Part shown: one piece after another, positions 44,271-52,084 of the stretch | How the letters are laid out: every line of letters begins with the position of its first letter | Position numbering within the stretch: position 1 is the first letter of the stretch | Assembly (NCBI RefSeq): GCF_000374585.1 | Contig: NZ_KB894650.1 | Span: 62,001-126,000 of the forward strand | From: Phocaeicola barnesiae DSM 18169 = JCM 13652 | GTDB lineage: Bacteria; Bacteroidota; Bacteroidia; Bacteroidales; Bacteroidaceae | Direction: 5' to 3' | Length of the DNA stretch: 64,000 nucleotides | The notes under the pieces: model-generated | Seen by the model: the letters and a program-made list of their open reading frames with translations, nothing else | What the model was told of the DNA's origin: nothing | Database searches by the model: none | Translations under genes and position numbers: made by a program

Positions 44271-47200
44271 TCAGCCAAAATGTAATTCCTCCTGTTTGAC
44301 TGGATGTTGTTGCTCAACAGGTATTTCCTCCTGGTTTTCTGCTACAACCTCAGTTTCAAGATCCAGTCCGAAAGTCTCTTTCAGCTGGAGATAATCAAAG
44401 CACAATGCCTTTGGTCGGTTTACCTTTACCTTCTTAACCTGCTCTCCATTCACAATGTCGATGATATAGTCAGGAAGTCCGCTTGGCAGAAGTATGGTGA
44501 ATCTGTCCTGTTTCAGTCCCAGATATGAAGCATGGGATTTCAGGTACGACATGATGGTGGACCAGTTCGAGCGGTTGGAGGTGGAACCTGCATTCCGGCT
44601 GTTGAACAGTGATGCTACGGCTGCTGTGTTCAGATAGAGAATCGGACGTGCCTCCTTAAATTCTATATCTTCTTTTACAGACAATGGGCGGAAGGATTTC
44701 ATATACCTTATACGGTAATGTGCCTTCTCAATACATTTCCCTGAAGTCTGGAATCCCTGAAGCATACTCCAGAAGTCCGCTATTTCCGAACTTTCCTGAG
44801 CCAGCTCATTCTGATTGCGTATTCCCCTGACTGCCGTATCAAACAATTCTGCATAGCTGAAAGGCACGTCAATTACTGTCTCCAGCGTTCTGAAGGTGGC
44901 CAATGGAATAACCCAGTTTCCGAATATACGGTCATGGATGGTTTCATTCTCCAGTTTCGCAGCTAGCTCACGCTTGGTAATGGAATATATTTCCGGAAAG
45001 TTCTTCTCAAACAGTTCCCGGTATCCCAGTATCTCCAGGGTGAGGTGGGTAAGTCCCATGTTGCAGACTGATACAAGGTCTTCATAGGCTCTTTTCTCAT
45101 TCTGGTTGAATGATGTCTTTGAAAAGGCAAGGAAGATGACACGGGTATAGAGTGCCATATCCTGTGTCGGCTTGTCCTGGCCGCAAAGGGCTACACCTGT
45201 TGTGACAATGGTCTGTGCTGCCATCCCGTCTGTATTCGTATTCTTCTTGGTCTGGCCGCCACCGCCCCAGAGCCCTTTCAGATAGGCTATCTTGCGTATG
45301 TCGAGGTCGTTCTTGTATTCATCAAGCACGGCAAGAGTATTGACGGCCTGTGACACACGGTCGTTCATGGCCGGTACAGAGGTTACTCCAAGGTTTGGCG
45401 GATCTACTCCGTGCAGAAAAAAGGACTGGAGGGAAGTAGCCAGGGTTGTCTTACCGGTTCCTTTCTCACCGAAAAGGTTCAGGATGGGAAAGTGGCGGGT
45501 ACGTCTGAATATGATGTCACGGAAGAGGGTGGCAAGCAGGTAACAGAAGGCTACGCTTGCATTCTCACCGAATACTTCCATCAGTCTTTTTACGTAATCG
45601 TACAGTTTTATCCCGTTACGGTTCTCATGTACCATGAGTCTTTCAAACTGGAATATCTCCGGATTGTTGAGATAGATTTTTGAAGTGGCCGGTATATAGA
45701 AGGCCTTGCCGTTGATTCCACGGACAATACCCAAATCATCAACGGCATTGAATGTGCCTGCAAAAAATATTCCGTTACCGAAAGCGAAGAATCCTTCAGC
45801 CGCATTCCAACCGAACTTTCTGATACGTTCTGCCGTATCGGTCTTTGAGTACAGGTATTCCTTTACACGGTTGAGCTTGTCTATCTTGGCCAGCCATACA
45901 TAATTGCCCAGTGAGCCGACCTTCTGCTGAAAGTTGCTCAGTGAGCAGAGTTCTGACTCCTTCAGTTCTATGACCCTGCATACATTGTACATATTTCTCA
46001 TACGGAAGATTCTGGTTCCGTTTATCTCATCCTCGATATGGAATAGCGGTTCCATGATGAAGTTGGAGATTCTTGACGGTTCATCATCATCTTCACCGAT
46101 GGAGTAGTAACAGTTTTCCCTGACGAACAGACCGAACTGGCGCAGCAGTTCAGCTTCACGCTGCATCTCGTTCATGGCCGCAGGTTTGTCGTTCCTTCTC
46201 CTGGCTTCACCACGTGCCTGGGTAACGGCATCACGCCATAGTTTTACCTTCCCGTGCAGTCTGGAAAGCTGTTCTATGCACTGGTCGTACACCAGCTGGT
46301 CTTTTATATAGCGCAGCAGGTCTGCTATTTCCGCAACACATTTTCTTTCCTCTACCATAGAACCGGCCACCAGAAAACGTTTCTGTGCCAGCCAGATGAT
46401 AAAATGCTTTTCCGGAAGTGAAGTATAATCCTCCCTGCTGCGGATATAGCTGTCGGCATCATTCTTGGCATATTGTACTTCTCCTTCTGCCTCGGATGGT
46501 ATTTCTGCAAAAGGAAGTTCCCTGACTGTTACATGGAATCCTTTTCTTATGGCTGCAGCCCCGTTGGTCATCACCGCCTCAAATCCAGGCCCGTATGGCT
46601 TGCCTTCCGCAATATCTGAATCTGGAATGAAACAGAGTGAGGATACATACTTCTTCAGCTGCTCGAATTGGTTGTCACTCCAGGCTGTTCCAAGTGACGC
46701 TACTGTATTGTCGTATCCAATCGACTGCATTCTCAGGACATCAGGAGCACCTTCTACAATGATATAATAGTCGGCATCACGCAGTCTGGCGGCACGGTCA
46801 ATACCGAATACTGTTTCTCCCTTGGAGTAAATCATGCTTGTTGCCGAGTTGATATACTTGGGAGCTTTCCTGTTGTCTCCGATGTATCTGGCTGTATAGG
46901 CAATGATGCGTCCCCATCTGTTTCTCACGGGAATCATGATACGCTGTCGGAACATGGCGTATGTGTTTCCGTCCTCGCCACGCTTGAACATACCGAGTTC
47001 GTACAGCAGTTCTTCGTTCAGAGCCTTGCTTCTGCAGAAATCCATAAAGGCCTGGCCATCCTTCGGTGCATAGCCTATTCCGGCAAAGGCACAGAACTCC
47101 TCATGCCACCGACTGTATGCGTAGGCCCTGGCATCAAGGCTCTCTTCCTTGTCTGTTGCTCTTAAATTCTGCAGGAAGAAAGACTGTACTGTATCGAGAA

Positions 47201-47549
47201 CTGTCAGAAGTGACTCCCGGTGCCTGGCTTCAGCCATCTGTTCCTCACTGCGCTCTTCACTGACGTATTCTACCGGAATATTATGGTTCCTGGCAATAAA
47301 TTCCACGGCGGCACTGAAGGAAAGGTTTTCCTTTTCCATTATAAACGTAATGGAATCACCACCACGGTTACAGCTGAAACAGTGGAAGAGATTCTTGCCT
47401 GGGGTAACGGCAAAGGAACCGGTCTTCTCTGTATGAAAAGGACAAAGTCCCATCAGTGTTGAACCTTTTCTGGACAGTCTGACATAAGGACTGAGTACGT
47501 CTTCTATGGCAAGTTCCCTTACTTTCCGTATGGTTGTTTCGCTTATCAT
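44271..47549 (-). CDS. Primase-helicase (CHC2 zinc finger, TOPRIM, AAA domain)
   Basis: A 1092-residue protein starting at ATG 47549. The N-terminus has a CHC2 zinc finger (LCPFHTEKTGSFAVTPG then HCFSCNRGG). A TOPRIM-like core follows (YIIVEGAPDVLRMQSIGYD, VASLGTAW). The C-terminal half has Walker A LFGEKGTGKTTLA (about residue 685) and a later VLDEYKND. Fusion of primase and helicase suits replication of the excised element or complementary-strand synthesis after transfer. The start overlaps the upstream HTH gene stop as ATGA. Confidence 0.9.
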   Translation of the reverse strand: MISETTIRKVRELAIEDVLSPYVRLSRKGSTLMGLCPFHTEKTGSFAVTPGKNLFHCFSCNRGGDSITFIMEKENLSFSAAVEFIARNHNIPVEYVSEERSEEQMAEARHRESLLTVLDTVQSFFLQNLRATDKEESLDARAYAYSRWHEEFCAFAGIGYAPKDGQAFMDFCRSKALNEELLYELGMFKRGEDGNTYAMFRQRIMIPVRNRWGRIIAYTARYIGDNRKAPKYINSATSMIYSKGETVFGIDRAARLRDADYYIIVEGAPDVLRMQSIGYDNTVASLGTAWSDNQFEQLKKYVSSLCFIPDSDIAEGKPYGPGFEAVMTNGAAAIRKGFHVTVRELPFAEIPSEAEGEVQYAKNDADSYIRSREDYTSLPEKHFIIWLAQKRFLVAGSMVEERKCVAEIADLLRYIKDQLVYDQCIEQLSRLHGKVKLWRDAVTQARGEARRRNDKPAAMNEMQREAELLRQFGLFVRENCYYSIGEDDDEPSRISNFIMEPLFHIEDEINGTRIFRMRNMYNVCRVIELKESELCSLSNFQQKVGSLGNYVWLAKIDKLNRVKEYLYSKTDTAERIRKFGWNAAEGFFAFGNGIFFAGTFNAVDDLGIVRGINGKAFYIPATSKIYLNNPEIFQFERLMVHENRNGIKLYDYVKRLMEVFGENASVAFCYLLATLFRDIIFRRTRHFPILNLFGEKGTGKTTLATSLQSFFLHGVDPPNLGVTSVPAMNDRVSQAVNTLAVLDEYKNDLDIRKIAYLKGLWGGGGQTKKNTNTDGMAAQTIVTTGVALCGQDKPTQDMALYTRVIFLAFSKTSFNQNEKRAYEDLVSVCNMGLTHLTLEILGYRELFEKNFPEIYSITKRELAAKLENETIHDRIFGNWVIPLATFRTLETVIDVPFSYAELFDTAVRGIRNQNELAQESSEIADFWSMLQGFQTSGKCIEKAHYRIRYMKSFRPLSVKEDIEFKEARPILYLNTAAVASLFNSRNAGSTSNRSNWSTIMSYLKSHASYLGLKQDRFTILLPSGLPDYIIDIVNGEQVKKVKVNRPKALCFDYLQLKETFGLDLETEVVAENQEEIPVEQQHPVKQEELHFG

Positions 47550-47749
47550 AACGTACTGAGCAGGTTCCAACAATCGATTATTGACTGGCCGGAGTATTTC
47601 GGACGGCTGACATTATTAGGATTAAGCGGTTGGATATATCCGTTATCTCTGTATTTTTTGAGTGTCTTGTTGCTGATACCGAGTTCAGCACAGGTGCGCT
47701 TGACTGAATAGACACCGTTTGGATCGCACGCTGGTCTGATTTCTTTCAT
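47546..47749 (-). CDS. Helix-turn-helix DNA-binding protein
   Basis: A 67-residue protein with a MerR-like HTH (VKRTCAELGISNKTLKKYRD) and wing-like YIQPLNPNNVSRPKYSG. Its stop overlaps the primase start by 4 bases (ATGA), so it probably couples to and controls primase expression. Common ahead of primase genes in Bacteroidetes elements. Confidence 0.75.
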   Translation of the reverse strand: MKEIRPACDPNGVYSVKRTCAELGISNKTLKKYRDNGYIQPLNPNNVSRPKYSGQSIIDCWNLLSTL

Positions 47750-47944
47750 TATTATAAAATCATTATGAATGTGCGATACAAATACCTGTCCGACTTTATT
47801 TTAAACTATAAGCTGGCGAACAAAGGTTACTGACGCACATTTCTGTACCTACTATAATTGTTTTCTTTATATTTCATAGAGTATCACGGCTAAATTAAAC
47901 ATATATAGTTTACCACTATTAAAATATTAGCCATAATATGTTTA

Positions 47945-48259
47945 TCATTTGTCTTTTTTGACTGGTCTTTCAGTCTGTTTCGACTGACTTTCATCAAAAT
48001 AGTCCTGGGTGGTACGCTGCAGGAGCCTGAGGTCTGCCGTGCGGTATTCCACCTTACCGGGTCTTTTATAGGAAACCACCTTTCCCTGACGTTTCCATCT
48101 TTCTACATTCCTGCGGCCAAACAGCTCGTATGCCTTCCTCTGGCTGATGAATTCAGGATCATCCTTGTCGGCTTTCAATTGCCTGACAATTCTGGAGGAG
48201 AGGTCATTCAGGAATGTTTCGTATGGTATAAGATGGTCCAGAAACTGTAATATCTTCAT
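47945..48259 (-). CDS. Small helix-turn-helix protein (DUF3853-like)
   Basis: A 104-residue basic protein. The middle reads FISQRKAYELFGRRNVERWKR, an HTH like those of excisionase-type proteins, followed by YRTADLRLLQRTTQDYF. Basic tail. Probable regulator of element replication or excision; family call from memory. Confidence 0.65.
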   Translation of the reverse strand: MKILQFLDHLIPYETFLNDLSSRIVRQLKADKDDPEFISQRKAYELFGRRNVERWKRQGKVVSYKRPGKVEYRTADLRLLQRTTQDYFDESQSKQTERPVKKDK

Positions 48260-48277
48260 ATAAACCTGATTTGGTTT

Positions 48278-48469
48278 CTATACTGTTCGTTTGACCGTAA
48301 TGGTATGGTTTTCCCTGTCAGTCCTGGTCTTGAACTGACGGTTGTAGATAGCACCAAGCTCTGAGGCCTGTGTACGGACGCTTTTCAAACGTGAAATGGG
48401 GAATGAGACGGATTCACCTACTTCAAGGGCAACAAGTGCCGGACGGATTTTTTCTAAGTTTTCAGACAT
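48278..48469 (-). CDS. Small hypothetical protein
   Basis: A 63-residue protein, ALEVGESVSFPISRLKSVRT then NRQFKTRTDRENHTITVKR. The pattern of short beta strands with basic residues is that of a small DNA-binding or anti-repressor-type protein seen often in Bacteroidetes elements. It is 18 bases upstream of the HTH gene at 48259 and divergent from the XRE regulator. Confidence 0.6.
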   Translation of the reverse strand: MSENLEKIRPALVALEVGESVSFPISRLKSVRTQASELGAIYNRQFKTRTDRENHTITVKRTV

Positions 48470-48547
48470 AATTGTTGGATGTTTAATATTTAATGTTTAA
48501 CTTTGTATTCACCAAATGAATAGGTTACACCACAAAGTAACATAAAA

Positions 48548-48570
48548 TGGTTTATATAACCAAATATTTG
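48548..48570. promoter_or_regulatory. Candidate operator between divergent regulators
   Basis: tggtttatataacca (48548-48562, 5-bp arms) overlaps the palindrome caaatatttg (48561-48570). The place between the divergent 63-residue gene and the XRE gene suits a repressor site (inference). Confidence 0.4.
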
Positions 48571-48613
48571 TTTGATGATTTATTGTTTAAGATGTATTTA
48601 TTGAAGGAATCGC

Positions 48614-49072
48614 ATGGATAATGACATAAAACACGTGCATGTAGGTCAGGCTATCGACAAAAGACGCAACGAGCTTGGATTGAGCAAATCTGAGCTTGGA
48701 CGTAAAATAGGTGTACCGCAGCAGCACATAAACCGCATACTGGAAAGGGAAACAATGGAAACGAGCAGGCTTATTAAAGTCAGCGAAGCATTGAACTTCA
48801 ATTTCTTTTCCCTTTTCTGTCCGAAACAACATCATATATCGGCACACCTTGCAGCCGTTTCATTGGATGGAAATGCAAATAATCTGATAGGTGATGCAGA
48901 ACTGGCCGTACAGTTATCCAGCGAAAAGAAAGAAACAGAGAACCTGAGGGAAACAATCAAACTTCTGAAGGAACAGATAGAGAGTCTGAACTCACAGATT
49001 TTACGTCTTGATTCAAACCTGAAGGATAAGGATATAATAATTGAACTATTAAAAGAAAGGAGAAAGGAATAA
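48614..49072 (+). CDS. XRE-family helix-turn-helix regulator with coiled coil
   Basis: A 152-residue protein. The HTH reads IDKRRNELGLSKSELGRKIGVPQQHINRIL (in two parts at residues 13-42). The C-terminal 60 residues are a coiled coil (SSEKKETENLRETIKLLKEQ). It is rightward, near the right ICE end, and divergent from the small replication genes, fitting a repressor of the element. Confidence 0.85.
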   Translation: MDNDIKHVHVGQAIDKRRNELGLSKSELGRKIGVPQQHINRILERETMETSRLIKVSEALNFNFFSLFCPKQHHISAHLAAVSLDGNANNLIGDAELAVQLSSEKKETENLRETIKLLKEQIESLNSQILRLDSNLKDKDIIIELLKERRKE

Positions 49073-49177
49073 GACATTAATTATTTCATCTGTAGTACCC
49101 ATGCAGATAATTCAATGATTAAAACCATTTTGCAGCTTACCTTTTTCAAGTAATCCATAAAAAGGAAGAGTCCTGAA

Positions 49178-49261
49178 ACTTACAAACTACTTACAAAGCA
49201 AAGGGAAGCTACTGATATTCAGATATGAATTAAAGAGGCTCAAGCTGCGATAGAGGAATAA
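49178..49261 (+). repeat. First 84-bp right-end module with ppdK-like 3' end
   Basis: Begins acttacaaa and ends with codons EAQAAIEE-stop (gaggctcaagctgcgata… gaggaataa), a ppdK 3' end with different wobble bases. About two thirds identical to the second module and exactly the same length. It suggests an older right end left inside the present one. Confidence 0.7.
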
Positions 49262-49302
49262 GACTACTTTTTATGTACTATTGCCAGGAATGATAATCAC
49301 AA

Positions 49303-49386
49303 ACTTACAAATCACTTGCTAAAGTTTCATAAGATTCTGATTTTCAATTCTATCTGAAAGTGGCGCAGGCTGCAATAGAGGAATAA
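49303..49386 (+). repeat. Second 84-bp right-end module with ppdK-like 3' end
   Basis: Same start (acttacaaa), same length, and final codons VAQAAIEE-stop. It contains the exact 15-base attachment core. 41 bases separate it from the first module. Confidence 0.75.
49362..49376 (+). other. attR core
   Basis: Exact copy of the 15-base core at 11122-11136. The bases after it (agaggaataatct) likely represent the original end of the host ppdK gene. Confidence 0.75.
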
Positions 49387-49410
49387 TCTCTTAAAAATAT
49401 TATTTTTATA

Positions 49411-49536
49411 TCAGGCTGTAATTCACCGTTTTACGGTAGTTACAGCCTGATTTGCGCTTAGACGGTTCGTACATTTGACCGCAAAAAATGAGCCAAATAA
49501 ACAATACCTGCATACACCGCGAATACACTTTTGAAC
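49411..49536 (+). repeat. Diverged copy of the ICE left end (remnant)
   Basis: Aligns with 11171-11297: ppdK-type terminator hairpin (11-bp stem 49411-49421/49440-49450), then gacggttcgtacatttgac, gcaaaaaatgagccaaataa, gcatacacc and acttttgaac. On the left this sequence leads into the integrase; here no integrase follows. Likely a scar of another related element. Confidence 0.75.
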
Positions 49537-49827
49537 TTTACAGTTAGTTTTAAGGTTAGCTGTTGTGTGTTTATAGTTCTACGTCAAAATTAGATTTTTT
49601 AACCTGGCTAGGGAAATTTTAAATCTCATCGTAGAAATTTTATACTGCAAAGATCCCCCCGTCCAAGTATTACCCCAAAACAGGTAGGGCTAAGGTGTGG
49701 AAATCTGTTAATAAAAAGAAGTTTTTTCCCCTACCAGTCACGCTTCAAGGCCCATTCCGAAATGTCGCCTACATCCCCCTGCAAAAATATTTTTCCGGGA
49801 AACCGAGGAATAACCAAAAATTATACT

Positions 49828-50097
49828 TACATTTGCCACGACTCAAAAATCGAATTCTATCTAGAAAAGTTAGACAACAAATGATGGTCAAAGAAGCGAA
49901 ACAAACAAAGAATCATGTAACCCCTCCGGTCTTGCGGAGGCTTCCTTCCTTGTAAGGACATGCGTTTTTTATTGCTATCGGGAGATAGCAGTGTTTGTTG
50001 TGCTCTTTGACATGCCAGTACACTGACCTCCACTTCAACGGGGAAGCGGAGGTACTCTGTTTATTCCGGGCACTTCTGCTCCGGAATTATTTTTTAT
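49828..50097 (+). ncRNA. Candidate structured RNA with terminator, 5' of the AAA+ gene
   Basis: The 49537-50132 gap has no supported gene. A -7-like TACATTTG lies at 49828-49835. Four hairpins follow: 49923-49940 (6-bp stem), 49973-49990 (7-bp stem closed by a GGGA tetraloop of GNRA type), 50026-50053 (6-bp plus 4-bp stem) and 50063-50087 (7-bp stem) ending in tattttttat. It reads like a terminated small RNA of about 250 bases or a leader attenuator of the next gene. I cannot match it to a known RNA family. Confidence 0.45.
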
Positions 50098-50132
50098 CGT
50101 TTTCCATCTCATTTTAATCATTTGTTGTTTTT

Positions 50133-51986
50133 ATGAATACTCCCATTTTACGTGTTATGCGTACCGAAGGCGACAGCCTCAACGCACCTGAATATGCCGA
50201 CAACCTGTTGGCCGTGGAAATCTTGTTTCCTGAACTTCCGGCAGATACCACCGAAGTGTCTGTCCGCATTTACTCGGCCGATTACCGGCTGATGGGCTCG
50301 GATGTGTGTCAGCCCTCATCCCAGAAAAAAAATCCGAAAATCCGTCTGAATGTCTGCTCCGAAAGGGAATGGAAAATGGGCGACTATCATGTATTTGTCT
50401 ACCGCAACGGAAGTCCGCTCTGGTTTGCCTCCGGATTTCTGGTCTTCGAGTTCGAGGAATGGAAGAAAATGCCGTTGCAGCGTCTTGAAAAAGACCCGGA
50501 CAAACGCTACTTCGCAGAGAAGCTATGCCTGAGCGAATGGTGGCCGAAAATCGGTCAGCTCCCCTTCCAGACAGACTTTATCGAGGACGTCATCCGGAAA
50601 CTCCGGTCGCATGACGGAAAGAAGGCTCCCTGCCCTCACTGGCTCGTCGTCTGCGAGGACACGAAAGGCAAGGCTTTCGCCTCCGTCCTGCTCCCCAAAC
50701 ACTTCTGCGACAACCAGCCCGAAGCACGCTATGTCCTCCCTTTAGAACACCTGGTATCGGGCGCTATCCAATGGGAACACCTGAGCGCGGAAATCGGCCA
50801 GAGCAAGGTGGTCGTGGTAAGGATAGCGGAATTGCCTTACAATGACCGGACCGTAAACCTGCTGTCCCTGTTTGCCTCTGTGCTTTCGTGCGGACACTTC
50901 CGGGGCGTCACCTTCCTTTTCCAGGGAACGGAAAAGGCGGTGAAAGAGCTGCGCCTGCAATGTACACTGATGGACGCCCTGTTTACCGACGAGCAGACGT
51001 TCCACGTACAGACAGACGGGATTCAGGAACTGATTGCCCGCCTCGAAGGACAGTCCGACGAAGCCTGCCACTCCGAATGGAACGATCCGTCTGAACAAAG
51101 CGCCGAACAGCAACTCCAGCAGATGGTGGGACTCCGACGTCTGAAAGAGGACATGGAGGAAGCCCGGATGATGGCTCTCTTCCTCAAGGAGAGGAAAGAG
51201 TTATGCCTCGAACGACAGGGCGAAAGTCGTCACCACATGCTGTTCCTGGGAAATCCAGGTACCGGAAAGACCACGGTAGCCCGACTGGTGGGACAGATGT
51301 ATCACCACATGGGACTGCTCTCCAAAGGCCATACCGTAATTACCTGCCGGACCGACCTGATAGGCGAATACATCGGCCAGACGGAGAAGTGCATGAAAGG
51401 CGTGCTGGAGGAAGCCCGAGGAGGGGTCCTGTTCATCGACGAAGCCTATACCTTGGTATCGCATGAAAAGGAATCGAACGATTACGGCAAAGAAGTCATC
51501 CATGCCCTGCTTACGGTACTTTCTGAGCCGAATCCGGATATGATTATCATCCTGGCCGGATATGAAGACAAGATGAAGGCCCTGCTCCAGACGAACCCCG
51601 GACTGAAGGACCGGTTCCCCCTGCAATTCCATTTCGACGATTATTCTTCCGACGAATTGCTGGAGATAGCGCACCGGACCCTGAAAGCCCGAAACTTCGC
51701 GCTGACAGAGGAAGCCGACGAGCATCTGAAGGCCGTGATTGAAAAGGCTTCTGTCCAACGCGACGGACATTTCGGAAACGGCCGATGGGTACACAACCTC
51801 ATCGAACAGGGCCTGATCAAAAGCATGGCCAGACGGGTGATGTCCCTCCCCTCTTCTTCCGCTCCCGACCGGGAACTCTTCAGTACAATCGAGCTCAGCG
51901 ATGTAGAGGATGCCGAACGGCGTTTCCTGAGCCTCCGGGAGGCCAAACTCACACCTTCTTTCCCACGCATCGGCTTCCGTGCCTGA
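50133..51986 (+). CDS. CbbX/SpoVK-type AAA+ ATPase
   Basis: A 617-residue protein. The first about 320 residues are unassigned; an early beta-rich part (about 1-110) could be an Ig-like domain, and a second part (150-310) an alpha/beta domain. Residues about 335-600 are an AAA+ module of the CbbX/SpoVK group: MLFLGNPGTGKTTVARLVG (Walker A near 372), GEYIGQTEKCMKGVLEEA, GGVLFIDEAYTLV (Walker B near 431), and LKDRFPLQFHF with the Arg finger. CbbX-type proteins remodel protein complexes; the target here is unknown. It is a single gene, perhaps controlled by the structured leader. Confidence 0.85.
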   Translation: MNTPILRVMRTEGDSLNAPEYADNLLAVEILFPELPADTTEVSVRIYSADYRLMGSDVCQPSSQKKNPKIRLNVCSEREWKMGDYHVFVYRNGSPLWFASGFLVFEFEEWKKMPLQRLEKDPDKRYFAEKLCLSEWWPKIGQLPFQTDFIEDVIRKLRSHDGKKAPCPHWLVVCEDTKGKAFASVLLPKHFCDNQPEARYVLPLEHLVSGAIQWEHLSAEIGQSKVVVVRIAELPYNDRTVNLLSLFASVLSCGHFRGVTFLFQGTEKAVKELRLQCTLMDALFTDEQTFHVQTDGIQELIARLEGQSDEACHSEWNDPSEQSAEQQLQQMVGLRRLKEDMEEARMMALFLKERKELCLERQGESRHHMLFLGNPGTGKTTVARLVGQMYHHMGLLSKGHTVITCRTDLIGEYIGQTEKCMKGVLEEARGGVLFIDEAYTLVSHEKESNDYGKEVIHALLTVLSEPNPDMIIILAGYEDKMKALLQTNPGLKDRFPLQFHFDDYSSDELLEIAHRTLKARNFALTEEADEHLKAVIEKASVQRDGHFGNGRWVHNLIEQGLIKSMARRVMSLPSSSAPDRELFSTIELSDVEDAERRFLSLREAKLTPSFPRIGFRA

Positions 51987-52016
51987 TGCCAGGGAATGAG
52001 GCAGACCTGCCATGAC

Positions 52017-52066
52017 AAAGCCCTGGCACCGTACGGTTGACGATGCCAGGGCTTTCATTTTTCAAT
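52017..52066. terminator. Bidirectional terminator between convergent genes
   Basis: A perfect 12-bp stem (52017-52028 with 52044-52055) then a T run, between the AAA+ gene and the leftward GH20 gene. Confidence 0.85.
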
Positions 52067-52084
52067 CCGGATTTACCGTCCGAA

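Larger units (their letters stand above)
11122..49376. mobile_element. Integrative conjugative element inserted in the 3' end of ppdK
   Basis: The element is bounded by 15-bp direct repeats, gives 38,240 bp from core to core, and starts with a tyrosine recombinase. It carries mobC and a relaxase, a Bacteroidetes tra operon, a primase-helicase, excisionase-like and XRE regulators, and several defence-type cargo loci. The cargo blocks at 16.2-22.8 kb and 36.9-38.7 kb are visibly more AT-rich than the tra genes, which suggests separate acquisition. No antibiotic-resistance gene and no rteABC-type regulators were seen. The coupling-protein gene is truncated, so self-transfer may be impaired. Confidence 0.85.

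Noticed and set aside
49695-49955. 86-codon frame after the ICE
   Set aside because: Basic, no family pattern, overlaps the start of the structured RNA region; probably chance.
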